NCBI GenBank assembly: GCA_030374765.1
Contig: JARGXX010000097.1
Span: 744,001 to 808,000, forward strand
Length of the DNA stretch: 64,000 nt
Origin: Agarophyton chilense
Lineage: Eukaryota > Rhodophyta > Florideophyceae > Gracilariales > Gracilariaceae
Reading direction: 5' to 3'
Shown here: positions 11,310-23,188 of the stretch, in pieces
How the letters are laid out: every line of letters starts with the position of its first letter
How positions within the stretch are numbered: the stretch's first letter is position 1
Notes under the pieces: generated by a model
Databases searched by the model: none
The model's input: only the letters and a program-made list of their open reading frames with translations
Told to the model about the DNA's origin: nothing
Program-made: the position numbers and the translations under genes

Positions 11310-12257
11310 TAGCTCGCTATTCTTTTTACGCTCCAACTTGGTCTTACGTCGCTCTTCTTTCTCCATATCAAACTTATGACGTTCGAAATCCAGCTGATCA
11401 CGCTCCAAGTCAATGTTGGCCAAATCCGACTGTCTAAGCGAGCCACCAAACGCTGCAAGCTCTCCTTCGATACCACCCTTTCGTACCTTCCTGCGCTTCT
11501 GGCGGTTCTTAGCACTACCGCCCGAGTCACATCGTTAACCTTCATGGTTGCTCTTATAATCGGGTGAGAGCTTATTGTCGCGGGACATGGAAGCGTTGAC
11601 AATTTCCATCTCTATACGCTCCTTCGATTTCTCTGTTTCGGCGAAATTATTCTTTTTTATTGCTATTCTCTCGCTCGAGATCCTCCTAAGCTTCATGCAT
11701 TTAGAAAAGGAGCTTGTTGAGCTCGCTTATTTCACCCCCTCTATTCCAGAATGCAAATGTGGGAGCCCATTTTCTTTCGCCACAGCTTCTTGTAGAAGAT
11801 TGCATTGATCTTGGCACTGTTTCCAAATGACTTTGCAGGTCATGCTGGTGGTAGACTTGCAGCGTGTAGCTACTGCTTCATAGCGAGGGTGTGTTTGCCC
11901 ATAAGCTATGTGCGCCTTAGCAGCCGCCACTTCCCGTACAATCACAAGGTCGTCCAGAAGCGTATACTTCGAGAGACGGTGACTTTTGTTTCTGCATTCA
12001 TCATCATGAGTAGAAGATGTCGCAACGGAGGTTGCATTACATGGCGTTATATCTGGCACAGCTTGAACAGTTTTCTGATTAAGAACTGTCTGGACGGGCG
12101 CGATGGACGCAGGGGCATTAGAGGCCGGGCAGCCGTTGTATGTTGCGTAGAAGAGGACGTGGCAGCGTCGCTGGCCATAGCGGGGGATAGGGGTCTTGGT
12201 TTGGTTTGTGAAGGATGCACGGCATAGGATACACAAAGGCTGCAAGTGCTTTCTCAA
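11310..12257 (-). pseudogene. Myb/SANT-like DNA-binding protein, coiled coil, broken
   Basis: On the minus strand, 11727-12257 reads an N-terminal Ser/Thr/Ala-rich part, then a Myb/SANT-like block (LLDDLVIVREVAAAKAHIAY...GQTHPRYEAVA...VIWKQCQDQCNLLQE). This block is typical of the DNA-binding accessory protein of Harbinger-type transposons and of related algal and oomycete repeats. Downstream the frame shifts repeatedly and stops appear (EISELNKLLF, stop, MHEA, stop, EDLERE). It ends in a charged coiled coil (DLERDQLDFERHKFDMEKEE, then RRKTKLERKK) near 11310-11430. In a working homolog the accessory protein would bind the transposon ends and help import the transposase. Here several frameshifts and stops make it a pseudogene. 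No transposase lies next to it; the only one in the window is 49 kb away. Confidence 0.6.
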
Positions 12258-14299
12258 GGTTGTATCTACATTCCCGCCATATTAAATTCTCACGGCTGTG
12301 CAACCTCCTCACAGACTCGCGACAAAACGGGCACAATTCAGCCCGGTTTGTCACGAACCGGAGGGAGAATTCTGCAAGGGTGCTGCCACTGCCAAATTTT
12401 ATTCTTCACATGCTGCAGTTATGTGCTCACACCTGCAGGCGTACGGTCACTATTCTAGTCTTTTTTAAATGCGCAATCGCCAATTACATATGGTCTTACC
12501 GTAACTGTAACATTTTCAATGACAAGATCTGAAAATTTGATCCAAGCCATACTGTAATATCCCCTGGTTTGGTAAAGAAGACACCAGCGACAGAGTTCGG
12601 ACTGTTAATATGGTGCTTTTCGCGAAGGAAAAATAGATGGTACAGCTACAACACCAGCGAGCTGGAAATGGGTTGTAAAGTCATTACGCGCCAGCGAGAG
12701 CGAACAGTACACTGTATAATGAGGATAAGACATGGTAAATGAGGCAGCTTGAGAAGAACTTATGAGCTGACTCTATATTATAGCTCGCCTGGATCTCCGG
12801 CTAGAAAGTCCTAAGAGAGGAACAGAAGAGTCATGATACCCATGTTGTCTCCTTTTCTTGGAGTCGGAGCTTACCTCCGGTCCCTTATATACTGTGTAGC
12901 AGGGTGAGGTCCCGAGAAAATCGTTAACAAGTTTTTGTGGTAACCCACTTAGCCCAACCACTGTATAAGTATGGTCTCTAATGGAATTTCAACGATAAAG
13001 GGTAGTAACGCCCGACACGAGTATCGCCACAACATATGCCTTTTTGAATATGTAACTTCTCTAAGAAGGGTCGCAAATTCACTCGCGCGGTGGCAAGCCA
13101 CACAACCAGTGCCAACACGTGTTCCACTCATACATCCTGCCTCTTGGCATCATATGCGGACGCCTCTTTATTCCACAGTACCGAATGTACCGCTCACTAA
13201 TGAGTGACACACGCAACTTTGCGGTAAAGAAACCGTCAGAATGCTTACGTGTAGAATACTACATACTCACTTCGCTAAGCGCAAACTATATGGAGCTCAT
13301 GTCACGTGCACTATATATGCGATAACCGGCGTTCCGGATATTCATCTTTTTCTGGAATCCTCTTATTATATCCAGTTTTTTGGGGCGCCAGTTGATTGCC
13401 TCCCAGAAAGCTAACTTTGTTTGGAAAAGCCAGCGATTCACGTCACCGAACCAGCTCACTGGGCACGTGTACGATGCCACTCCATACGAGAGCGAGAGGA
13501 ACCCGACGAGGACGCGTAGAGAGCGGAGGCTGAACTTGGATACGAGAACGAGCCCGATTTGAAAGGCAAGCCGACTTCTTACGATCAGTTCTCAGCGGTG
13601 GGAGTCTCTCAGAAGTCCTTTGTGGGTTTTCTCAACCACCAAGTGCAGTGCCGGTCGAAGATCTCAGTTCGAATTCGCTGAGGCATTTCCCAAGAGACGC
13701 CGGCTTTCCCCGTGGACAAAGTTGACGGTGATCGTGCACAACTTCTTTCGAATATACGTAACTGTACGTCTCCTTGACGATCTTAGAGACAGCTCATCGT
13801 CAAGACTTTGCAGTGACCCCCTTATGCAAAAACAATCTCATTGAATTTGTGCCTTCACGTTGCCTTCTTTTGTTCTAGGTTTTTTTCATTCTCGGTTTGG
13901 AGTTTTTACTACCTTCGTAGCCCGTACTTAGAATTTAGATTTACCAATGAGTACTACTAGAAAGAAGTCTATTTCCCTGGGGAGTGGTAATTGGACGCAA
14001 CGAATATATCGCATGAGCTGCGAATGAATGATGTGCCTAATAGCTTCCCATTCATCCGCGTACGGAGGAAACCCATACCAACGGAGTCGATGCAGCAATT
14101 TTCTGATGTCTCAATGCTCACCATGTTCAAATATGCGATCCATATCATACACCTGGGCATTTCAAAATGCTTCCAATGGTGGTGCGAGACTCCTATTAAC
14201 AGGTTTGAAACTTCATGGAGTTGACCTAAGCGTCTCTGTGCTAGCAATCTTAGCGCCAAAAAGCGTTCTCTCATCGACAGTCGTTCTGCTTGCGGGGGC
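12258..14299. other. No supported gene
   Basis: Short overlapping ORFs on both strands, the longest 119 codons (13969-14328, minus), with no recognised domain. It flanks the decayed Ty3/gypsy element and may include its 3' end or LTR, which I could not delimit. Confidence 0.35.
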
Positions 14300-15424
14300 A
14301 GTGTTAACACTTCTTGTAAACCCTTCATACTAAAGAGCTGCGCATTTTTCCAGGTTTTATAGAAGTATGCTTCTTTTTAATTCTTCATTCCCTTCGTGGA
14401 TGCCATTTCTTCGGTTTATTCGATTTTGATCCGTGTTCGGTTGAACCACTGTCGCTGCGTAGTTGGGTTTGGGTACCTGTATATGTTTTAGCACGACGCT
14501 GACCAGAACTCGGTTCGCCAGAAAATAGCAGTGTATCATTTTGAATGGCTACATTCGGGTCGGTCTCGACTTCTGTTGCCTGTGGCATCGGTTTAATAGT
14601 CCTTTGTTTCTCACCAGCGGGTTCATTTCGTCCGCTCTTGGGTGTCATATCTCAGGTTCATTTGACTGCCGACGATTCTTACAAAGGTGCTTGCACCAAG
14701 ACGGGAGGAGAATTCTCTTCTTCTTTTTCTTGCTCGCGAGGGATGGGAGCCAAATTCTGCAAAATAGCGAATGGATTTTCACCTGACTGTTCAGCCCAAA
14801 GCAGCAACGGCCCATTTTTGTGTGCAATCATCTCCCACTTCTTTGGACCGTATTCTAAAAGAGCTTTCCTGCTTTCAGGTTACATTTTGGTTCTTACGGG
14901 TGTATAGATGCCACTTCATATACCCCAGTACTTCGGGGGCTGTACTTGATTAACATTCAAAACCGCTGGTGGTGGTAGATCAAAATCTTTTTCCTCCACT
15001 CGAGCCACAGGTGGCGATTCAATATCTTCAGGGTAATTTAGGGTGTTGCCTTGCTAGTCCGCCTCTTTTGCGTCATGAGCCGCACCAGATACCTGTAATT
15101 ACTTATGCAGGTCAGGCGCAACTTCAACGGCGATGGAACGATACACGTTCTCCGTTCTCACTGCTCTTGATGACTACGGTGTCATCATTAAAGTTCCCCA
15201 CCTCGAATGGGGCTGCCGCTATCGACAATACCTTATGACGAGATTCTTCTTGCCTGTAACATCTTTCGAAGCGCACAAAAACGAGAATTCTCACTAGAAT
15301 GGCTGAGTTTCCTTTTCGTAGTATAGCGTCATAATTTCGCTTCTAGCCAGTCTACGTTTCAGATAACTCCTTAGCGGCTTCTTTTAATCTGCCCATAAAG
15401 TCATTCCTCTATTTCAAATGGTGC

Positions 15425-16140
15425 TTAGCTAGCGTTGGAAAGTTCATTCTTGTCTGTTCGTTCAGCACAATCTGTAAAGCCGATGTACGTGTAGCACAAA
15501 GTATCTGTAAACAAGTCCCATTCTTTCGGGTGATCTGGGATTTGGTGTTCTAGGGCTTCTATCAGCATGCGGTTGAAACGCTGCACCTGACCGTTGGGTT
15601 GTGGATAGCAAGTCGAGGTAAACGCGTGTCGAATACTTATAACGCGGCAAACATTCGAAAAGAACTTCGACACGAATTGCTTACCCCTATCTGTAAACAA
15701 TACTTTTAGTGGTCCATGTACGAACACCCAGCTTTTCATAAACGCCTGTGCGATTATGAGTGTGGGTATTCCCTTCAGCGGTATAGTCTGCTCTAGTTTC
15801 GAGAAGCGGTTAGTGAATACCAAGAGTTAGAGATATTCTCGACTTTAGCTAATCTATTCTGCTAGGATGTCAATATTTACGTATTGTAGAGGAGCTTTCG
15901 CCTAAAATAACCTCATCTTTTTTTTCTTCTCGTAAAGCTTCACCCGATTCTTTGCACATATTGTACCCAACTTCACTGTAGCATGGGAGTTCCTTGCCAA
16001 GATAGAGCAATAATAATCTTTCCTTAGAGTCATAAACAACATCGTTTCCCTTGAATGACCAGAAAGTTTACGGTAATACGCCAGATGCAGTACTCGACTC
16101 TTCAAGACGTTGGGAACCATGATTTGATCATGCTTTTCGA
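15425..16140 (-). pseudogene. Ty3/gypsy integrase remnant
   Basis: The zinc-binding N-terminal domain lies at 15902-16140 (SRVLHLAYYRKLSGH, then NSHATVKLGTICAKNR, with the first Cys of the usual CxxC replaced). The catalytic core at 15425-15823 keeps FTDRGKQFVSKFF with its Asp and YPQPNGQVQRFNRM. The last catalytic position, normally Glu in NGQVERFN, is Gln here. Several stops and frameshifts lie between the parts. The protein would have joined element cDNA to the genome; this copy cannot. Confidence 0.8.
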
Positions 16141-16439
16141 CTTGCCTTAACAGTATTTCTCGCGACTCGAGTGAAAGAAGGAGATATACCTCCTCATAAA
16201 CACGAGAGCGTATCGACGCACATTAAGTATCGGTGTGCTGCTCATTGAGCAGCTCAGTGCACCATATTTGCTCGACCTGATCTGGAGGGTCAGTATCTGG
16301 CAATGCAAAAAACGCTTCTGCAACCAAACAATCACGAAGTGTTTGTTTTGCTTTATTTTCCCTTGATTTTCAAAGTGCAACCCTGAAAAAGGAAGGTATC
16401 TCTTCATCGATTTCTTCTCCTGTTTTTCAAATGCTTTAG

Positions 16440-17120
16440 TGGCGATAGAGCGTACGCTCTAAAAATGGCCAATCCGTTCTCTTACTACACTTCTAAAGCG
16501 AATCGAGGAAGGTGTACACTTCATCGTGTCAGGCGTATGAATGGGTCTTTTATTGACAGTAATAATCCTAAAGAAGAATTGTTCGTGTTAACGGTAAAAC
16601 GTTATCTTTGTAGATAAGGTCTCAGAGTAATTAGAGCCAAGATGACTGCAAAGCTTTTCTTTTCTGAAACTGAATACTTCTTCTCAGCTGTGTTCATGAT
16701 CCTGGCCTGTAACCAATGGGTTTGCTTTCAACACTAGGGTGTTTCTGGAAACGGAAACAACCTCCTTGGTACTCGCTGGACTCGATATCAACTGAATATG
16801 GTAATTTGGAGACGGCACGTGCCAGGATTTGGGCTAAAGTAATGCTTATCTTCCGCTTGTAAAAAACTTTCCATTCAGCCGGTCCGAATTGTCAATTGTA
16901 CTGGCTGTCCCTTACGCAACAATGCTTTGAGCGGTGTCCCCGTATGTAATTATCGCGGTATAAAAAGTCGGTAGACATTTTATAAGCCTAGGAAAGAGCA
17001 TAATTGCGTCTGTGAAAAAGGAGTTCGAGCTTCGCGGAGAGACCCTCTTTGTGCTTTCTGGAGACCAAGCTTCCCCCTTTTGATCCCATGTTCCAATTAC
17101 TTCCCAGTGCCAGCGAACCA
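16440..17120 (-). pseudogene. RT connection/RNase H region, heavily decayed
   Basis: Fragments in shifting frames match the thumb/connection part of the other gypsy elements of this window, e.g. a KWFAGTGK-like motif and a block corresponding to the LRSFLGLFNVYRRF motif of the element at 25850. No continuous frame survives. Confidence 0.45.
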
Positions 17121-17750
17121 TTTTCAATTATTCAACTTAAAGGTGATACCTGTGGTTTGCAGTGCTTTGAGAATCTCCCCGCCATGCCATAAATAGATTT
17201 CCACATGTTCGTAGAAGATGATCCCATTTTTTAAATAGAGTAATCAATTCTTCTATTTTTAGCTTGGCAGTATGATGTCTAGAGTACGCTGGAATGTAGA
17301 TGGTGCGCTATTTAGGAGAATTTGCATCCTCTTCAAAAAGTAGAGACTGGCAGGACATGATAATGCGGTTTTGCTCTGGTCTTCTTCCGCTACGGGCATC
17401 ATCCAAAAGCCAGAGATGGCGCCCAAAATTGTGAACACGTTTGTTTCTCCTAAACTGTCAATAAATTTGTCCAATCGGCGAAACAATAATGTGCCCCAAA
17501 CAGTAACTGCGTTCAGTTTTCGATAATCGATACAGAATCTTAAAGAACCATCGGGTTTTGGAACTAAAACTACTTGTGCGGCCCAAGAAGATTGAGCTGC
17601 TTTTATGACTCGTTCGTCCCGCATCATTCTGGCATATTCCTCCACAATCTGACGAGTTCGAGGTTCCACTCTGTAGGGTGGTTGGGAGATAGGTCGAGAC
17701 CCTGGAATCAATTTATATGATGTTCCGTAGTAGAGATCTCTCCTAACTTT
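17121..17750 (-). pseudogene. Ty3/gypsy reverse transcriptase fragment
   Basis: The longest open part (17259-17711) starts with the RT entry motif (ISQPPYRVEPRTRQIVEEY). It continues through VLVPKPDGSLRFCIDYRKLN and a decayed palm segment. The catalytic YxDD block falls after the frame breaks. The fragment covers the fingers and part of the palm only. Confidence 0.85.
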
Positions 17751-17951
17751 TTATTCCAAATAGAGGCAGACATTGAAAGCATTGACGTGATCTTTGCTCT
17801 GCAGAGTTAGGATATATGTTCTACATCTATTTTATCAACCAGTATCTCTGGATCCTTTGCGGCTGGCAGTTGATCTCAAGATGAAGTTTGAGATTCTTCG
17901 TCTGTGTCACCGACATTAGTCGATCCTAATGCTTTTGCAGTAGAAAGATGA

Positions 17952-18640
17952 CTAGGGACCACCATTTTGGGGGTGCGGCAAAGCTCTCGCAACATGCTCA
18001 TTCTTCGGTATCTGACAATCTTTAACGGTATAGGCACTGAAAACTATTAAAAAGGTTTTCACATGTACACCGTGAACAATACCGATAGCAACCAGCAATC
18101 CACGAGATTTGTACATTCGCGTATTCGGCTGAATTACCATAAGTCCGTTTCGCTCCGTTCTAACTTGAGCCCACGTTTGGGTTTCATCCTTAAGAATTAA
18201 AGTCTTCTCATTCCGAATCTTCGGTGAGATACGTCTTCGGGAATCATCGTACTCCATAGGTGGTGGGAGTGGGGTGATTTAGGGCATCATCGCGGCCGCT
18301 TGTGTACAATTCAGACCGTGTATCCACCATTTAGCTCCTCTAGTTTGTTTCGAGTGTTAATTACCTAAATAATCCTGTCACATCAATCACATTCTGGTAC
18401 AACTGCTCTAGCTAACATCTTATAGACGACTAAGTCGAGTATGACTACAAAGCGTCCTAATCGCACTACGAGTCGAACTGTTCCCAGTGTCTTCCCATTA
18501 TTTTTGTTGGCATCCCGGATATCCGTTAACGGACCATATCTAACATGCTCTATTTCACTAGCGGTAGGCTCCCATTCCCTTTTCAAAGTTCCAACTAGCA
18601 TCTGTATCCCGAATTTCCAAGCGACGAGTCAACGTATGTT
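17952..18640 (-). pseudogene. Ty3/gypsy aspartic protease region remnant
   Basis: 18383-18601 contains the segment IRDANKNNGKTLGTVRLVVR, and 17952-18257 the following SPKIRNEKTLILKDETQTWA block. Both line up with the protease ORF of the element at 25850 (IRDANNRPIKSIGTIRLVVR and SPKIRVCKPTVIPPKSQTWV). Frameshifts and stops separate the pieces, and the DTG active-site segment is not readable. Confidence 0.7.
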
Positions 18641-19389
18641 TTGTGAGAGCCGATGTCGACAAAGAACTTATCATTTCGTTTCTACATTGCCATGAGGTAA
18701 TCTAACCGTTTTGATAGACCACTGTAACATCTCTAAGGATGGTATAACTCCCCTTCAAACTGTTTTCCCTTTCCGACCGGCGGATTACTTCCGTTCGGCG
18801 GACATTTAGAAGGCCTCAAGAGAATCCTGGGCTTCGAAATATGGGAATAGAGATATGAAGGAGCAACGATTAAGGTTGAGTCCCGTAAGCCGTACGGGGT
18901 CTGAGGGATCTTACAGATGCCACGTGAACTGGCTAATCTCAGCTGGACATATTTAGATATTTATTTTATTTTATTTAGTGTGATAGAATAGCCTTAGAGT
19001 GCAAGGGAGATCTCAGCCCTTCGCCGTTGATATTTACTTGGCTTGAGGGACGCTTCTCTCTTTGAATTGGGTAGGCATCGTTCAGATACTAAATTACCCC
19101 CTTTGCTACACTAGTTCCACCAATTGGTGTTCAAGCAATCGTTTCCGTAGCTCCCACCTGTAGGACTACGCAGTATACAACCGCCCATTGCACGAAGTTC
19201 TATGGGAGTGCCACCGTTAATAATACAAACCTTAGGACCCGCTCTACCACGCTACCTCAGGTTGAGACCAGTACGTTGACCCACTGGTCATTGTGTTACA
19301 AGGGAGGCAAGCTCTCCCTGGTCAGCACTACGGGATCGACTGCTGTCAACCCCTTAGAGGCTTCCTCACTCAGTTTAACGTCTGCACTG

Positions 19390-20110
19390 GCTGATTCGCC
19401 TCCATCGCGACCCTTTCTACAGGGTTTCCAGGTTGCATCACTTCAGCACTCTGGCAAACAGGCTAGTCTATCCATTTATTTGTATCTGAAAAGACCAACT
19501 TTTTACTCTCCAATACATGCCGGCCAGTACGTGTCGCTTTTCTTCTTCCGAAAGTGTTTCATAATTCGGTGTGATACGATTCAGATTCGTTGCAGGAAGT
19601 GTTCATTCTGCACTCCAGTGGTGTTTTCCATAATATAAATAGCATATCAAACCGTCTAGACGGTTGGCTATTATAAGTTGTGAGTAGTGGACCCTATGAT
19701 TATCCCTCCATCCGGTATTACCATACTTTTATCATCTTTGTGGGGGTACTGAAAATGGATTGCACATGAAGTGACGGTATCTCTTACAATAAAGGCTTTT
19801 CCGTCTTGATATCTTGAGTGTGGTAGGTTCACTGTGGTTACAGATGAGTCCCAGTATTACATTAAATGGGCCACCGCTTCATGCCAATTGCTTCCTCCTT
19901 GGGCCGATGACGAATCTCGAAAATCCACTAGAGATTCCAGATGTCTCATTTTTCTAGATAGATTGATTCTAACGCAGTTTTCTCGTTTCTTTATGAGATA
20001 TTACACTAAAAACTGTATCGTACTCGATATCATGTGGATTTTCACCGAAAACATCGCAAAAAGTGGATGTCCTTTTGCAAACGACTGTCCTTGAAAGAAT
20101 GTATGCATTA
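19390..20110 (-). pseudogene. Ty3/gypsy gag fragment with dead zinc knuckle
   Basis: Around 19600-19653 the minus strand reads GLICYLYYGKHHWSAE, stop, TLPATNLNRI. This aligns with the intact CCHC knuckle of the element at 25850 (GLICYGCYGRHHLSSECTLP). The second Cys is Tyr and the last Cys codon is TGA. Following residues (NYETLSEEEKRHV) match the post-knuckle helix of the younger gag (NYEALSPQEKGSV). Upstream sequence to about 20110 is gag-like with stops. Confidence 0.65.
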
Positions 20111-20747
20111 GGAGAAGATCAGTGGAGCCCCATTAGCGGAACTGTTCGTTGAAACAAGAAAAAGTACCCCAGATACGGCGGCCCGTAAGAAACTCGAGAT
20201 CAGCTCGACAAACTTTGTCAACTCTTGAAATGACAACAAAACAACAACAACAAACACAGAACAAACAATAAAGATGCTATAATCAACGCAAGAGAACATA
20301 TCTTCGTAATAAGAGCTAGAGCACAGATGAGATTAGAAAAGAGGCTATATGTGCCCTTTAGTCGAGAGCGACTTTAAGAATCCTAGAAAACACCAAGATG
20401 GTTACAAGGTTGTTGGTTTGTTCTGGATTTTTCACCCGGAGCCAAGAGGCCTTTATTGCGCGTAGAAGCAGAGGAGCTACTGTACTGGTGTAACATTGGT
20501 CATATTGACATTAGACATATCAAACGGGGGGGAACGATATCATACGAATGCTCAAGTCAGGTCTCTTCTCTCGAAGTCCCCGCCCCTCTTCTCTTTACTG
20601 CGCGCTTTGTCTGCGCTCTTTTCTACGACCGGGATGCATCCCTTCTGTTGCTATGGTCACGTCTTTAGGCATTCTACGTTTTTTTGCCATCTCGGTGCTC
20701 TCGTTCGTTGCAATTGGATTGATCTTCTCTTGCAACCGGGGTGCGGG

Positions 20748-20818
20748 GATTGTAATTCTCGGGCTATATAACCGATTCAGTGTCAAAAGGATTTGCCCCT
20801 CATCTTCCGGGTCCTACA
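20748..20818. repeat. 71-bp segment shared with 44370-44440
   Basis: The segment runs from GATTGTAATTC to GTCCTACA, contains GGGCTATATAACCGATTCAG, and is about 86% identical in the two places. At 44370-44440 it follows directly on copia gag sequence in the minus strand, so it is probably part of a copia gag/zinc-knuckle region. The downstream reading here (20595-20786, minus) is Lys/Arg-rich and resembles a gag-PR linker. An LTR end cannot be excluded. Confidence 0.5.
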
Positions 20819-21049
20819 ATGTGCATCGTACGATTTCAATATGCAATTGGCATTGCTTATAACTATTTTAATTGATATCCAACTATAGCCATAATCTCAC
20901 ACACCCCATATCGCCATAGCATGGGGACTCATATCCAAGTACTGCTATTCAGACAAAAAGACCCATGGTTCGGGAGAGTTTAATTTCCTGTAATAACGAT
21001 GCAGTTCAACATGCGGTGCATAGAAAGGTTCCGTTTTGTTAAGTCGTCA

Positions 21050-22318
21050 GAAATGTTTACCTTTCTTTGAATCCATCGAAGTGTGTCAAGGTCACCTGAT
21101 TCAAACGAATCTCTAATACGCTGAACTGTTTGACGCACCAATACTCATTGCCTTCGTGGAGTGTTGTTATCTTGTGAAACAGTTCTATAGAATTGACGTT
21201 GACTATATGTGTAAATTCATCATCCGGCGATAAAGACTTCAAGGCGCTTTTGATACTGTAGCCATGGTCATCTACATCTGTGCAGGCAAGAATCTCTGCA
21301 CCATACGAGGAGTGGCATACACGTTTCTGTCTGTTACTGGACCAGTTTATGACATGGGAGGTTGTTGAATCTCCGTTTGCAGTTCGATAACGAATTCCAT
21401 TGATAAGTCCAGTCTGCCCATAACTTTAACTTGTGTGAATATTGAACGACGCGCCAGAAAACGTCACGATCTCCGCGCATTCGATGTGTTCCGGTGATGC
21501 AAGAAATGTTACAACAGACAGCAGTTGTTGTAGTTCTTTTAGAGTTTGACGGGCCTCCAACAAATACTCGACTCTTAAGGATGGTATGCGTTGTGGCATC
21601 AAAAAGCCGATGTAGGAGGCTTGGGGCATTGCTCCGCATCCAAGCCAAATAAGCTCGCCTGCCATTCTTCTGTAGTCAGAGAGTTCGGATGGTACTGCAG
21701 GCGCTTTCCATACGGACCTTCGAGTATTGCTTATATTGACTAGGCGAATCGAATTCATATAGTCCGACATTGACAACTTGATATCTCTGGTTTCCGATTG
21801 AGTGATAAAACATCCATTAAATCTTATCTCCATTTTTATGATGGTTTTGCTACTTGTAAATGGTTTTACAATATCATTTGCAAAATCCTTGTTGGCTTCA
21901 ATCGAACCAGTCAACAACAAATCGTCCGTGAGCTTCCCCAGCATCAGCTTGATACTGCCATTTTTGAGCCGTTTTATGTACAGCTGAATTACTTTATAGA
22001 TCCGGTCGAAGAATGCTTCTTGAACTAGCTAAAGTTAAATTGTATTCACTCATTGGCGTCCTGCCTCGCTTACCCCATATGGAAGTTTTAACAGTTTCCA
22101 CAAAATCCCCCGGGGGCCCTTCCATTCCATGGGGGGACGTACGTATAGTTTATTTGAGATCGGATCACTCTGTATGTAAGCACATTTGATGTCGATGCAG
22201 CCAAGAAAAAAGTTCAAAATGGTTGCTACACTAAGTTGCATCCGAATGACGTCAAATTGTGCATTTGACGAGTGGTTGCGTATGTTCCCACGTTCTTTGT
22301 CTCTGTTTCCGTGTGGAC
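21050..22318 (-). pseudogene. Copia reverse transcriptase and RNase H remnant
   Basis: 22050-22241 holds the RT palm segment LGCIDIKCAYIQSDPISNKL followed by YVRPPMEW. 21426-21944 opens with the catalytic block KLTDDLLLTGS (the DD pair kept) and continues through the thumb/connection (ELSDYRRMAGELIWLGCGA). 21057-21242 is the RNase H end (LHEGNEYWCVKQFSVLEIRL...LTHFDGFKE). The frames do not join without indels, so the copy is dead. Confidence 0.8.
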
Positions 22319-22323
22319 ATATC
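22319..22323. repeat. Target site duplication, left copy (ATATC)
   Basis: ATATC directly precedes the solo LTR and is repeated at 23189-23193 directly after it. Confidence 0.9.
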
Positions 22324-23188
22324 TGAAGAGCAACGTCCTCCAGGGAGGTTTTTGGGGACTTTAGTTTTTTCCGGAGACTCCGGCGTGCAACCTCGTTATG
22401 AGTAGGAGTAATCCGTTTTCACGGCGATGGCCGGAACGCCGGTGACGCACCGGCGGGATCGGGTGCCTTACACGTGGCCGCAGCGCCCACGCGACACGTG
22501 GCCGCCAGATTGGCACCTTTTGTCAGACGGACATTTAGCTATTTAAGATAGACTTTATTTATTCTATTCTACGGTGACTACAGTACTTAGGTCGCCGGAC
22601 TCGCGGCCGCCGGTCCAGTAAAGTGCGCCCAACAAGGGTGATCTTGGTCTTCTAGATCTTGGCTCTGGGTCGAACCGCCTGCGCGGATATACAACTCCTT
22701 ACGGAGGGATTTCCCGTGGTGCACGGCTTCCCAACCCCCTTGGACGTTCAAGCAGCCTTCGTGTGTTGGGTATCTATTCCCACTTTCGTGGTTCCGCCCG
22801 TGTATACGGTTTGCTACACCCGGCAGTGCCGGCTATTCCCGAGTCCCCTCTTAAGACTCGTGGTCAACCTCGCCCTCTTGCCTCCGTTCCCATTTTCCTT
22901 CCCTTTTCCTCCCCTTCATTTGGCAATTCCCGCTTTTGCGGCTCGCACTGACACCTGTGGTGCTCGCCACTCTCGTGGGTTTTGCCTCCTCAGAGGATAC
23001 GCAAGCACCGCTTCGGCGGATATTCTCGGCTTCTTTCAGCCTCCCTGCGCCCGTCGCGACGGTTCGGCTCCGGCTTACACCCGGCATTGCGCGCCGATCC
23101 CTGGGAGGGCTCTACCGCTCCGGTTACCTCGTGAGAGGAAGATCCGGACGTCTTCGTAGGTTTTCCCCCTTGGGGGCATTGTCCTACA
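22324..23188 (+). mobile_element. Solo LTR of the GC-rich Ty3/gypsy family
   Basis: This 865-bp sequence starts TGAAGAGCAACGTCC and ends GGGCATTGTCCTACA. It is nearly identical to the reverse complement of the two LTRs of the young element (34256-35119 and 42176-43039). It is flanked by a perfect ATATC duplication. A likely core promoter, CTATTTAAGATAG, lies at about 22541-22553. LTR-LTR recombination after insertion is the usual origin. It splits the copia RT and is therefore younger than the copia element. Confidence 0.95.

Larger units (their letters stand above)
14300..20110 (-). mobile_element. Decayed Ty3/gypsy retrotransposon
   Basis: Reading the minus strand from 20110 down gives, in order, a gag zinc-knuckle region, an aspartic protease, a reverse transcriptase, an RT connection/RNase H region and an integrase. 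This is the Ty3/gypsy order. All parts are broken by stops and frameshifts. The sequence is about as related to the plus-strand element at 25850 as that one is to the young element at 34256. The stretch from zinc knuckle to protease is longer than in the young element by roughly 0.5 kb, so an insertion is likely near 18.7-19.4 kb. LTRs were not found and both ends are approximate. Confidence 0.75.

Noticed and set aside
14545-14907. 120-codon plus-strand ORF with hydrophobic stretches
   Set aside because: It lies antisense to the tail of the decayed gypsy element and has no homolog pattern; likely a shadow frame.
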